A stretch of DNA of 64,000 nt from Agrobacterium tumefaciens. GTDB taxonomy: Bacteria; Pseudomonadota; Alphaproteobacteria; Rhizobiales; Rhizobiaceae. The stretch lies in the NCBI RefSeq assembly GCF_013318015.2, contig NZ_CP115842.1, positions 1,487,001 to 1,551,000 of the forward strand. Direction: 5' to 3'. Shown here piece by piece: positions 46,577-55,395 of the stretch. Within the stretch, counting starts at the first letter, position 1; every line of letters begins with the position of its first letter. The translations under genes were made by a program, and so were the position numbers. The notes below the pieces were generated by a model that saw only the letters and a program-made list of their open reading frames with translations, was not told the origin of the DNA and ran no database searches.

Positions 46577-47134
46577 ATGTTCAAGTCCGCAATCCGTACG
46601 CTCGCCCTTGCGACGGCAATCTCGACTCTTGCTTCGGGTGCCTTTGCTGAAAATCCAAAGGTCGGCGGTGCTGCAATGTACGAAAACAAGAACATCATCG
46701 AGAATGCCGTCAACTCGAAGGATCACACCACGCTGGTCGCCGCCGTCAAGGCTGCCGGTCTCGTAGAAACCCTTCAGGGCAAGGGACCGTTCACGGTCTT
46801 CGCTCCGACCAATGAGGCCTTTGCCAAATTGCCGAAGGGTACAGTCGAAACTCTGCTGAAGCCGGAAAACAAGGCGCAGCTGACCAAGATCCTGACCTGT
46901 CATGTCGTGGCGGCCGATGCCATGTCCAGCGCCATCGAGAAGATGATCAAGGATGACAACGGCACCCATGATGTGAAGACGGTCGGCGGCTGCATCCTCA
47001 AGGCGAAGGAAAGCATGGGCAAGATTACCCTGACCGACGAAGCGGGTGGTGTTGCGCATGTGACGATCGCCGACGTCAAGCAGTCGAACGGCGTCATTCA
47101 TGTCATCGACAAGGTTCTGCTTCCGAAGATGTGA
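46577..47134 (+). CDS. Secreted fasciclin-domain protein
   Basis: The 185-residue product has a signal peptide (cleavage after AFA near residue 24) and one FAS1 domain with both conserved boxes: GPFTVFAPTNEAFAKLP near residue 72 and NGVIHVIDKVLLP at the end. FAS1 proteins are extracellular or periplasmic adhesion or surface proteins; rhizobial members (Nex18-like) are linked to symbiosis and stress. A GGGAAGAGG site precedes the ATG. It is monocistronic, closed by the terminator at 47159-47191. Confidence 0.9.
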   Translation: MFKSAIRTLALATAISTLASGAFAENPKVGGAAMYENKNIIENAVNSKDHTTLVAAVKAAGLVETLQGKGPFTVFAPTNEAFAKLPKGTVETLLKPENKAQLTKILTCHVVAADAMSSAIEKMIKDDNGTHDVKTVGGCILKAKESMGKITLTDEAGGVAHVTIADVKQSNGVIHVIDKVLLPKM

Positions 47135-47158
47135 TTGCTCTTATCTTCTGCATGCCTG

Positions 47159-47191
47159 ATCCGGCCGCCTCCTCGGTGGCCGGATTTTTTT
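47159..47191 (+). terminator. Rho-independent terminator of the fasciclin gene
   Basis: ATCCGGCC (47159-47166) and GGCCGGAT (47178-47185) form a perfect stem, followed by a T run to 47191. Confidence 0.9.
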
Positions 47192-47472
47192 GTGCTCGAC
47201 GTTGCTTTTATCGGTGAGGCTATGGTTTGCCGGCATCGCGTACGGCAGGCCGCGGGGAGGAATGCCGGGCGCATCCCTGGGGGCACGACGGCAGACGGCA
47301 TGCCTGCCCGCATGTTCTCCTGTTCCCTTATCGAAAACAGAAACAGAGTGCGCTATCTTGCCTTCCGGCCCTGGTTGACGTACTCGAAATCGATAGGACC
47401 CTGGGCCGATTAACAATAGTGTTTCGTGGCGCTGCGTTTCGGCGCCATACACCTCATGACGTTGGGATTGCG
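47192..47472. other. Promoter-containing gap upstream of acnB
   Basis: About 280 bases. The acnB frame stays open back to 47227 but with no family resemblance before 47473, so it is treated as leader. A TTGACG box near 47376 could be a -35 element. Nothing else was recognised. Confidence 0.4.
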
Positions 47473-50262
47473 ATGAACCTTTACTTGGATTACCTGGCTG
47501 AGATCGAAAGCAGAAAAACTCAAGGGCTCGCTCCCAAGCCGATCGACGATGGCGAATTAACCGGCGAAATCATTGCCTTGATCAGGGATACCGGTAGCGA
47601 ATATCGCGCGGATGCCCTCAAATTCTTCATTTACAACACCTTGCCAGGCACCACGAGCGCTGCCGGCGTCAAGGCCGCCTTTCTGAGGCAGATCATTCTG
47701 GGCGAAACTGTCGTTCCGGAGATCACGCCCACTTTCGCCCTCGAACTGCTGTCGCATATGAAGGGTGGCCCCTCCATCGAAGCGCTGCTCGACATCGCCC
47801 TTGGTGATGATGCCGGGCTTGCCCAGCAGGCAGGCGAAGTGCTGAAGACGCAGGTCTTTCTCTATGACGCAGACATGTTCCGGCTGCGCGATGCCTTCAA
47901 GGCGGGCAATACCGTCGCGAAGGGTGTTCTTGAGAGCTATGCCAAGGCTGAGTTCTTTACCAAGCTTCCCGATGTAGAGGATGAGATCAAGGTCGTGACT
48001 TTCATCGCCGCCGAAGGCGATATCTCTACCGATCTTCTGTCCCCTGGCAACCAGGCGCATTCGCGCTCCGACCGGCAGCTGCACGGCCAGTGTATGATCA
48101 CGCCGGAAGCGCAGGCGGAAATCGTCGCGCTGCAGAAGCAGCATCCCGACAAGCGGGTGATGATGATCGCCGAAAAGGGCACGATGGGCGTCGGCTCGTC
48201 GCGCATGTCGGGCGTCAACAACGTGGCGCTGTGGACCGGCAAGCAGGCCAGCCCCTATGTGCCCTTCGTCAACTTCGCCCCGATCGTTGCTGGCACCAAC
48301 GGCATTTCGCCGATCTTCGCCACCACTGTCGACGTCACGGGCGGCATCGGCATCAACCTCAAGAACTGGGTGAAGAAGCTCGGCGAAGACGGCAAGCCCA
48401 TCCTCAACAATGACGGCAATCCGGTTCTGGAGCAGAAATATTCGGTTGAGACCGGCACCGTTTTGAAGATCGACGCCAAGAGCTACAAGCTTCGTGACGA
48501 GAACGGCACGGAACTGGTCGATCTCTCATCCTCCTTCACACCGCAGAAGATGGAATTCATGAAGGCGGGCAGCTCCTATGCCATCGTCTTCGGCAAGAAG
48601 CTCCAGACGTTTGCGGCGGAAACGCTTGGCGTCGAGGCCACCCCGGTCTTTGCGCCCAACAAGGAAATTTCAATCGAAGGCCAGGGCCTCACGGCCGTCG
48701 AGAAAATCTTCAACCGCAATGCCGTTGGCGTCACGCCCGGCAAGGTGCTGCATGCCGGCTCCGACGTGCGCGTGAAGGTCAACATCGTCGGCTCGCAGGA
48801 CACGACCGGTCTGATGACGGCGCAGGAACTTGAGGCGATGGCGGCGACCGTCATTTCGCCGCTGGTGGATGGTGCGTACCAGTCGGGTTGCCACACGGCC
48901 TCCGTCTGGGACAAGAAGGCGCAGGCGAACATTCCGAAGCTCATGTCCTTCATGAACAACTTCGGCGTCATCACTGCCCGCGACCCCAAGGGCGTCTATC
49001 ATTCGATGACGGACGTGATCCACAAGGTGCTGAACGACATCACCGTGGACGACTGGGCGATCATCATCGGCGGTGACAGCCACACCCGCATGTCCAAGGG
49101 CGTGGCCTTCGGTGCCGACTCTGGCACTGTGGCGCTGGCACTGGCGACGGGCGAGGCGACCATGCCGATCCCGCAATCCGTCAAGGTCACCTTTAAGGGC
49201 AAGATGCAGCCGCATATGGACTTCCGCGATGTTGTCCATGCGACGCAGGCGCAGATGCTGAAGCAGCATGGCGACAACGTTTTCCAGGGCCGCATCATCG
49301 AAGTCCATATCGGCACGCTGCTCGCTGACCAGGCCTTCACCTTTACCGACTGGACGGCCGAGATGAAGGCCAAGGCGTCGATCTGTATCTCTGAAGACGA
49401 GACGCTGATCGAGTCGCTGGAAATCGCCAAGTCGCGTATCCAGATCATGATCGACAAGGGCATGGATAATGCCGCCCAGACACTGAAGGGCCTGATCGCC
49501 AAGGCAGATCAGCGTATTGCCGAAATCCGCTCGGGCGAAAAGCCCGCTCTGGCCCCTGACGACAATGCGAAATATTTCGCTGAAGTCGTCGTGGATCTGG
49601 ACGTGATCGACGAACCGATGATCGCCGACCCCGACGTCAACAACACCGATGTCTCCCGGCGCTACACCCATGACACGATCCGTCCGGTGTCCTATTACGG
49701 CGGCACCAAGAAGGTCGATCTGGGCTTCGTCGGTTCGTGCATGGTGCATAAGGGCGACATAAAGATCGTCGCCCAGATGCTGAAGAACATCGAGAAGGCC
49801 GAAGGTAAGGTCGAGTTCAAGGCGCCGCTCGTGGTCGCGGCACCGACCTATAACATCATCGACGAGCTGAAGGCGGAAGGGGATTGGGAAATCCTGCAGA
49901 AGTATTCCGGCTTCGAGTTCGATGATCTCAAGCCGAAGACTGCCAACCGGACGGAATACGAGAACATCCTCTATCTGGAGCGCCCGGGCTGCAACCTTTG
50001 CATGGGCAACCAGGAGAAGGCGGAGAAGGGTGATACTGTTCTGGCAACCTCGACCCGTCTCTTCCAGGGCCGCGTTGTTGAGGACACTGCCGAGAAGAAG
50101 GGTGAATCGCTGCTGGCCTCGACCCCTGTCGTGGTACTGTCGGCAATCCTTGGCCGCACACCGAGCGCTGAGGAATACAAGGCCGCCGTGGTAGGTATCG
50201 ATCTGACCAAGTTCGCACCGCCGAAAGCTGCGCCAATCGATTCCCTGTCTGTCCAATACTAA
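47473..50262 (+). CDS. acnB: Aconitate hydratase B / 2-methylisocitrate dehydratase
   Basis: AcnB isomerises citrate and isocitrate in the citric acid cycle with a [4Fe-4S] cluster. The ATG at 47473 (MNLYLDYLAEIESRKTQG) starts the HEAT-like N-terminal domain. Later marks are VGSQDTTGLMTAQEL, IIGGDSHTRMSKGV and TFKGKMQPHMDFRD. Cluster cysteines are Cys756 (VGSCMVHKG), Cys840 and Cys843 (PGCNLCMGNQ). Length is 929 residues against about 865 in E. coli. The N-terminus and the extra length recall the Bacteroidetes form rather than the enteric one. It stands alone and is followed by a palindromic repeat. Rhizobia usually rely on AcnA, so this may be an additional enzyme. Confidence 0.95.
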   Translation: MNLYLDYLAEIESRKTQGLAPKPIDDGELTGEIIALIRDTGSEYRADALKFFIYNTLPGTTSAAGVKAAFLRQIILGETVVPEITPTFALELLSHMKGGPSIEALLDIALGDDAGLAQQAGEVLKTQVFLYDADMFRLRDAFKAGNTVAKGVLESYAKAEFFTKLPDVEDEIKVVTFIAAEGDISTDLLSPGNQAHSRSDRQLHGQCMITPEAQAEIVALQKQHPDKRVMMIAEKGTMGVGSSRMSGVNNVALWTGKQASPYVPFVNFAPIVAGTNGISPIFATTVDVTGGIGINLKNWVKKLGEDGKPILNNDGNPVLEQKYSVETGTVLKIDAKSYKLRDENGTELVDLSSSFTPQKMEFMKAGSSYAIVFGKKLQTFAAETLGVEATPVFAPNKEISIEGQGLTAVEKIFNRNAVGVTPGKVLHAGSDVRVKVNIVGSQDTTGLMTAQELEAMAATVISPLVDGAYQSGCHTASVWDKKAQANIPKLMSFMNNFGVITARDPKGVYHSMTDVIHKVLNDITVDDWAIIIGGDSHTRMSKGVAFGADSGTVALALATGEATMPIPQSVKVTFKGKMQPHMDFRDVVHATQAQMLKQHGDNVFQGRIIEVHIGTLLADQAFTFTDWTAEMKAKASICISEDETLIESLEIAKSRIQIMIDKGMDNAAQTLKGLIAKADQRIAEIRSGEKPALAPDDNAKYFAEVVVDLDVIDEPMIADPDVNNTDVSRRYTHDTIRPVSYYGGTKKVDLGFVGSCMVHKGDIKIVAQMLKNIEKAEGKVEFKAPLVVAAPTYNIIDELKAEGDWEILQKYSGFEFDDLKPKTANRTEYENILYLERPGCNLCMGNQEKAEKGDTVLATSTRLFQGRVVEDTAEKKGESLLASTPVVVLSAILGRTPSAEEYKAAVVGIDLTKFAPPKAAPIDSLSVQY

Positions 50263-50361
50263 AGTATTTCCGGGCGTAGGACTTTTACGTCCGGAAAAAC
50301 GTTTGAAACCAAAGATATAGAGCGCGTCCACCGAATTCAGTTGAAACCGGACGCGCTCTAG
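50263..50361 (+). repeat. Palindromic intergenic repeat, copy 2
   Basis: Two hairpins: TTTCCGG...CCGGAAA (50267-50297, with inner CGTA/TACG pairing) and TAGAGCGCGTCC (50318-50329) with GGACGCGCTCTA (50349-50360), a perfect 12-bp stem. It matches copy 1 (36622-36722, other strand) along its length, sharing GCGTAG, TTTTACG, CCGGAAAA and the outer AGAGC/GCTCT arms. It starts at the acnB stop and may serve as its transcript end. Confidence 0.8.
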
Positions 50362-50507
50362 GGTTGAAATTACCCGTCAAATTCTTTGCAAAACGCCACA
50401 ATCACGCGAAAAAACGCCGGCACATAACTTCTGATTAATACGCCTGCGGCAGAATAGGAATGATAATTACTTTCGATTAAATATCTATCCGGCAAGAAGC
50501 GGCGAGT

Positions 50508-51632
50508 ATGTCTGAAATACGCTCATTTATTGCGGACGATCTCGTGTCCGTGGCTGACATGTTTCACCGTTTTTTGCGGAAGAAGGATGGGGCCGCGACA
50601 GATGATCTGACCTCATATTTGCGCGCCGTCTTTCTCGAAAATTCAAACATAAATCCGGATATTCACTCCAAGGTCTATGTGCGTGACGATGGGCGCGTGT
50701 CTGGATTTCTGGGTGTGTTGCCCGTGGCAATGGAACTTAATGGCCGGAACATACAGGCTGCTGTCTGCTCTTCCTTTGTCGCTGAAGACCGTGAGACCGA
50801 TCCCTTTGCCGGAGCGCGTTTGCTGCGCGAAGTTTTGGGTGGACCTCAGGAGCTGACATTCGGGGAGACGATCAACGACGTTTCCGCCGATATGTGGAAG
50901 ACGATGCGCGGCCAGCTGCTCGCCTCCTACAGTCTCGATTGGCTGCGGATTTTACGCCCGGCTTCATTCGGGCTGGAAATAGCCGCTGATCGTTTCTCCA
51001 GCACTTTCCGCGCGCTGACGCCGTTCAGCAAGATCATCGATCGCACCATTTCGGCGCGTGGCCATGGGCGAGCATTATCCTATTACGCATCACATCCGGA
51101 CAAGGTGGACAGCTTTACCGACGACGACGCGAGCGATACCGAATTCGCGCGTCTGGCACGGGAACTCGTCGGCCACTTTCCGCTCCATCCCGTTTGGACC
51201 GAGGAAAGCCTGTTGCACATGCTCCAACACGCCAAACGCAAACGTCTGCACGGCGAACCAGTCCAACGGATTGTGAGGGCCCGCGGCGGCAGGGCGGTGG
51301 GGCTTTTTCTTTACCACGGCAATCCAACGGGCGTCGGCCGGACGCTGCAGATCATGGCCGTGCCCGGGCAGGAGCAGATCGTGATCGATCGGCTGATCCG
51401 CAATGCCTATGATCGTGGTCTCGCGGCCATCAGAGGTCGCACCCAGCCGGCACTGCTGCGGGCGATGCTCGGCAAGAAATGCACGTTTCTGCATGCGTCA
51501 TCCACCATCGTGCATTCGCGCAATGCGGACCTCCTCAAGGCAGCGACGGATGGAACGGCATTTTTTAACGGCTTTTGCGGTGAAAGCTGGACGCGCCTCA
51601 TCGGTGACAGCTTTGGTCAGGCGGTCGAGTAA
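50508..51632 (+). CDS. GNAT/FemAB-like acyltransferase, first gene of a carrier-protein operon
   Basis: The 374-residue product opens with IRSFIADDLVSVADMFHRFLR and continues KVYVRDDGRVSGFLGVLPVAMELNGRNIQAAVCSSFVAEDRETDPFAGARLLREVL. This resembles the substrate-binding core of GNAT acyltransferases (the acetyl-CoA loop would be near residues 95-108). A second GNAT-like half follows (RGGRAVGLFLYHGNP). It is longer than a simple GNAT and may be a double-domain or FemAB-like aminoacyl transferase. The next gene overlaps its stop by one base. I infer it acylates or accepts the group carried by the acyl carrier protein downstream. Confidence 0.65.
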   Translation: MSEIRSFIADDLVSVADMFHRFLRKKDGAATDDLTSYLRAVFLENSNINPDIHSKVYVRDDGRVSGFLGVLPVAMELNGRNIQAAVCSSFVAEDRETDPFAGARLLREVLGGPQELTFGETINDVSADMWKTMRGQLLASYSLDWLRILRPASFGLEIAADRFSSTFRALTPFSKIIDRTISARGHGRALSYYASHPDKVDSFTDDDASDTEFARLARELVGHFPLHPVWTEESLLHMLQHAKRKRLHGEPVQRIVRARGGRAVGLFLYHGNPTGVGRTLQIMAVPGQEQIVIDRLIRNAYDRGLAAIRGRTQPALLRAMLGKKCTFLHASSTIVHSRNADLLKAATDGTAFFNGFCGESWTRLIGDSFGQAVE

Positions 51633-53584
51633 TGTGCGGAATTGCCGGATTTTATCGACACGACATGCCGGCCGAGCACGCAAACGAGCGCCTTGCGCTG
51701 ATGGCGTCGCGTCTTAAGCATCGTGGTCCAGATGCGCATGGAGCCCTGCTGCGCTGCGATGTCGGCCTTGCCCACGCACGGCTGGCGATTGTGGGCATTG
51801 CCGATGGCACGCAGCCGATGCGCACCGTCGAAGACGATCTTGCCATTTCCTTCAACGGTGAAATCTTCAATCACGTCGAACTGCGCGAAACGCTGTCCGC
51901 ACGCGGCCACCATTTCCGCACCCACTCCGACACCGAAGTCATCCTGCATGACTATCGCGACAAGGGGCTGGATTGCCTCAACGAATTCAACGGCGATTTT
52001 GCCTTCGCCCTGCACGACGCCCGCAATGACACGCTGGTGCTTGCGCGTGACCGGATGGGTGTCCGGCCGCTTTATTATACGTGGCATGAAGGTACGTTTT
52101 ATTTCGCATCCGAGATCGGGGCGCTTCTGGCGTTGCCGGGAATGACGGCCGAGATCGATCCGGTGGCGCTGGATCAGATATTCACCTTCTGGTTCCCGTT
52201 GCCGCCGCGCACCGCCTTTCGCGGCATTCACGAATTGCCGCCCGGTCATCTGATGATCCTGCGCGATGGCGCGTCCACGGTACGGCGCTGGTGGCAACTT
52301 TCCTATCCTGACGGCAAGGACGCAGCACCGCCGGCAAGCCTTGGCGCGCAGGTGGAAGAGCTGACGGCGCTTCTGGCCGACGCAACGCGGATCAGGCTTC
52401 GCGCCGATGTGCCTGTCGGCTCCTATCTGTCCGGCGGGCTCGATTCCTCCCTCGTTTCTGCCCTGGCTGCGCAAAGCGTTAGCCGAGGCCTGCGCACATT
52501 TTCGCTGGCCTTCGAAAGTGCGGAGCACGACGAAAGTATCTGGCAGAAAACAATGAGCCAGCATCTTGGCGTCGCATCCGAAACCACGGAGTGCTCAACT
52601 GCGGACATAGCGCAATACATGCCTGAGGTCATGGAGCACGTGCAGACGCCCATTCTTCGCACAGCACCGGTGCCGCTTTACCTGCTTTCCCGGCATGTGC
52701 GCGAACGGGGAATGAAGGTGGTGCTGACCGGTGAAGGTGCTGATGAGCTGTTCGCTGGCTACGATATTTTCCGCGAAGCGCGGGTACGGCGCTTTTGCAG
52801 CCGCCAGCCGCAATCGGCTCGCCGGCCGAAACTGTTCCAGCGGCTTTATCCCTACCTTCCGGGGCTGAAACAGCAGACGCCGGATTATCTGGCACGCTTC
52901 TTCTCCTTCGGCGCAGAAGCCACCGACGAACCGCTGTTTTCCCATCGGCCGCGCTTGCGCTCTACGGCGGCGGCGAAAATCTTCTTTTCAGCGGAATTGA
53001 AAGCGCAGCTTGGCGACTACGACGCTGCGGCCGATCTTGCCGCGCAGTTGCCGGAGGATTTCCGCCGCTGGCATCCGCTTCATCAGGCGCAGTACCTCGA
53101 GACAGCATTTCTCTTGCCCGGCTATATTCTGTCCAGTCAGGGAGACCGGGTCATGATGGCAAATGGAGTGGAAGGCCGGTTTCCGTTCCTCGATCCCCGT
53201 GTGGTGGACTTTGCCGCAGCGCTCCATCCCGAGGCGAAACTGCGCGGTCTGAAGGAAAAGTATATCCTCAAACAGGCTGCAGCCGAGCTGGTGCCCGATG
53301 CGATCTTATACCGACCCAAGCAGCCCTATCGCGCGCCCGACGCAGAAGCCTTCGCGGATGCCGGCTATCTCGAAACCGTACTTTCTACCGGTCAAGTGAG
53401 GACCACCGGCCTGTTCAATGCCCAGGCGGTGGAAAAGCTGACAACCAAGGTGCGGCAAAAACAGGCGACCGGCTTTCGCGACAACGCCGCCTTCGTCGGC
53501 ATACTCTCGACCCAGCTTCTGCATGCTGCCACGACCCAGAATTCCACAATGTCATCGCAAAAAATCGAAGGAAGCTCCAAATGA
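51632..53584 (+). CDS. asnB: Glutamine-hydrolysing asparagine synthase-family amidotransferase
   Basis: The 650-residue protein begins MCGIAGFYRHD, so Cys2 can act as the glutaminase nucleophile once Met1 is removed. The N-terminal class II amidotransferase domain (to about residue 200; FNGEIFNHVELRETL, RDRMGVRPLYYT) is followed by the ATP-pyrophosphatase domain with SGGLDSS at residues 267-273. Both halves look intact. Such enzymes amidate aspartate or, in biosynthetic clusters, other carboxylates. The tight coupling with ACP and AMP-ligase genes points to a dedicated substrate rather than asparagine supply. Similar AsnB-type proteins accompany ACP and AMP-ligase genes in exosortase-associated polysaccharide clusters. 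Confidence 0.88.
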   Translation: MCGIAGFYRHDMPAEHANERLALMASRLKHRGPDAHGALLRCDVGLAHARLAIVGIADGTQPMRTVEDDLAISFNGEIFNHVELRETLSARGHHFRTHSDTEVILHDYRDKGLDCLNEFNGDFAFALHDARNDTLVLARDRMGVRPLYYTWHEGTFYFASEIGALLALPGMTAEIDPVALDQIFTFWFPLPPRTAFRGIHELPPGHLMILRDGASTVRRWWQLSYPDGKDAAPPASLGAQVEELTALLADATRIRLRADVPVGSYLSGGLDSSLVSALAAQSVSRGLRTFSLAFESAEHDESIWQKTMSQHLGVASETTECSTADIAQYMPEVMEHVQTPILRTAPVPLYLLSRHVRERGMKVVLTGEGADELFAGYDIFREARVRRFCSRQPQSARRPKLFQRLYPYLPGLKQQTPDYLARFFSFGAEATDEPLFSHRPRLRSTAAAKIFFSAELKAQLGDYDAAADLAAQLPEDFRRWHPLHQAQYLETAFLLPGYILSSQGDRVMMANGVEGRFPFLDPRVVDFAAALHPEAKLRGLKEKYILKQAAAELVPDAILYRPKQPYRAPDAEAFADAGYLETVLSTGQVRTTGLFNAQAVEKLTTKVRQKQATGFRDNAAFVGILSTQLLHAATTQNSTMSSQKIEGSSK

Positions 53585-53844
53585 CCAATGAAAGCACCGG
53601 CATGAAAGCCGAAATTCGCGGTTTCATCATCGAAAACTTTCTGTTCGGTGACGAAAGCCGGCCGTTTGGCGACGATCTTTCGTTGATCGACAATGACATG
53701 GTCGATTCCACGGGAATCCTCGAATTGGTGAGCTTCATCGAGGAACGCTACGGCGTCCGCGTTGCCGACGGCGATATCGTACCGGCCAACCTCGATACGA
53801 TCGACAACATCGCCGCTTTCATCGGTCGCAAGCAGACCGCCTGA
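53581..53844 (+). CDS. Acyl carrier protein
   Basis: The 87-residue acidic protein has the phosphopantetheine attachment motif in DNDMVDSTGILELV, with Ser43 as the modified serine, then helices FIEERYGV and IDNIAAFI typical of ACP. It overlaps the amidotransferase stop by four bases. In this operon it probably carries the acyl or aminoacyl group activated by the next gene's ligase. Confidence 0.9.
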   Translation: MTNESTGMKAEIRGFIIENFLFGDESRPFGDDLSLIDNDMVDSTGILELVSFIEERYGVRVADGDIVPANLDTIDNIAAFIGRKQTA

Positions 53845-53862
53845 AATTTCGGGAAGCGCCAA

Positions 53863-55395
53863 TTGCGTATCGACCACTACCTGCATCGAAGTGCGGAGCG
53901 CCATGCCGGCAAGACGGCGCTGGTGGCCGGTGAGACGCGCCTGAGTTACGGCGAACTCAAGACGATGAGCGAGGCTTTCGCCACTGCTCTGATAGCGCGA
54001 GGCGCAAACCCGGGAGACCGTGTCGTCCTTGTGCTGGACAATGGCTGGCGCATGGCGGTTGCGGTTTTCGGTTGCTGGATGGCGGGCGCTGTTGCCTGCC
54101 CCATCAACCCATCGTCCAAGGCCGCACGCCTTTCGCAAATTCTGGACAGTTGTACGCCCTTTGCGGTGGTTGCCGAGGCCCGGCTGGAAAAGGTCGTTTC
54201 GGATGCGGCCGGTTCTTCTCCGTTGTTGCGCATCGTTTCCGGCGCGCCAAACCCAACGGCCGATGGTGTCGATTTTGACGCGATGCTCGAGGAACCGATA
54301 GGCGCGCTGCCGCAAAACCTGCTCGATACCGATCTGGCAGTAATCATCTATACATCTGGCTCCACCGGCGAGCCAAAGGGCGTGATGCTGGCGCATGATA
54401 ACATGGATGCGGCCGTCCGTTCGATTACCTCGTATCTCGGCAATAGGCCGGAAGATATTCTGCTCGGCGTATTGCCGCTTTCGTTCGGATATGGCCTGAA
54501 CCAGCTGCTTTCCAGCGTTTTCGTCGGCGGTACGCTGGTGATCGAGAAATCCTTCGCCTATCCGCATCTGATTTTCGAGCGTATCCGCGACGAGCGGATC
54601 ACGGGCTTCGCGCTGGTGCCGACCATGCTGTCCATCATGATGCAGACGCGCGATCTGTCGCCGGCGCTGTTTGAAAGCCTGCGCTACGTCACCGCTGCCG
54701 CTGCACCCCTGTCGCCCACCCATAGCGACTGGCTGCGGACCTTTCTGCCGCATGTGCACCTGTTTTGCATGTATGGCCAGACGGAGTGTACCCGTATCAG
54801 CTTTCTGCCGCCGGAAGACCTCGACAGGAAACGCGGTTCTGTCGGCATCGCCATTCCGGGCACTGCCATCGCGGTGGTGAACGAGGACGGAGACAGCCTG
54901 TTGCCCGCAGAGGTCGGCGAACTCGTGGTCAGCGGGCCGCACGTCATGCGTGGTTATTGGCGCAACGAGGCTGCCACAGCGCGCGCGCTGCGCGTTGATG
55001 CCGCAACGGGCCGGACGCGTCTTCACACCGGCGACCTGTTTACCTGCGATGCCGAGGGTTATCTCACCTTCGTTGCCCGCAAGGACGATATCATCAAGTC
55101 GCGTGGCGAAAAGGTTGCGCCGCAGGCGGTCGAGGCCGTTCTGCAAGCCATGCCGGGCGTCTCGGACGCATTGGTCGTCGGCGTTGCGCATGAGGTTTTC
55201 GGTCAGGCGGTGAAGGCGATCGTGATCGCATCCGACGAGGCGATCACCGCAAAAGACGTCATGCGCTACTGCGCTCTGCACCTCGAAACCCACATGGTGC
55301 CAACACTGGTTGAATTTCGCGATTTCCTGCCGACGACGGATACCGGCAAGGTCAGTCGTCGCCTCGCTGCTCAAGATACGGAGAACAATCGATGA
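53863..55395 (+). CDS. AMP-forming acyl/amino acid ligase (ACP-loading type)
   Basis: A TTG start at 53863 follows GGGAAG. The 510-residue ANL-superfamily enzyme has YTSGSTGEPKG at residues 163-173, LPLSFGYGLNQ, CMYGQTECTRISFLPP, GELVVSGPHVMRGYW, a hinge region HTGDLFTCDAEGYLTFVARKDD and the C-terminal catalytic lysine region PTTDTGKVSRR. It adenylates a carboxylic acid and transfers it to a thiol, most likely the phosphopantetheine of the upstream ACP. It overlaps the next gene by four bases. Confidence 0.9.
   Translation: MRIDHYLHRSAERHAGKTALVAGETRLSYGELKTMSEAFATALIARGANPGDRVVLVLDNGWRMAVAVFGCWMAGAVACPINPSSKAARLSQILDSCTPFAVVAEARLEKVVSDAAGSSPLLRIVSGAPNPTADGVDFDAMLEEPIGALPQNLLDTDLAVIIYTSGSTGEPKGVMLAHDNMDAAVRSITSYLGNRPEDILLGVLPLSFGYGLNQLLSSVFVGGTLVIEKSFAYPHLIFERIRDERITGFALVPTMLSIMMQTRDLSPALFESLRYVTAAAAPLSPTHSDWLRTFLPHVHLFCMYGQTECTRISFLPPEDLDRKRGSVGIAIPGTAIAVVNEDGDSLLPAEVGELVVSGPHVMRGYWRNEAATARALRVDAATGRTRLHTGDLFTCDAEGYLTFVARKDDIIKSRGEKVAPQAVEAVLQAMPGVSDALVVGVAHEVFGQAVKAIVIASDEAITAKDVMRYCALHLETHMVPTLVEFRDFLPTTDTGKVSRRLAAQDTENNR

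Noticed and set aside
46514..46577. EcfG/sigma-E-type promoter upstream of the fasciclin gene
   Set aside because: A GGAAC box is present but no GTT element at 16-17 bases was found.
48670..50331. Minus-strand open frame of 553 codons antisense to acnB
   Set aside because: acnB is unambiguous on the plus strand, and the antisense product has no recognisable domain.
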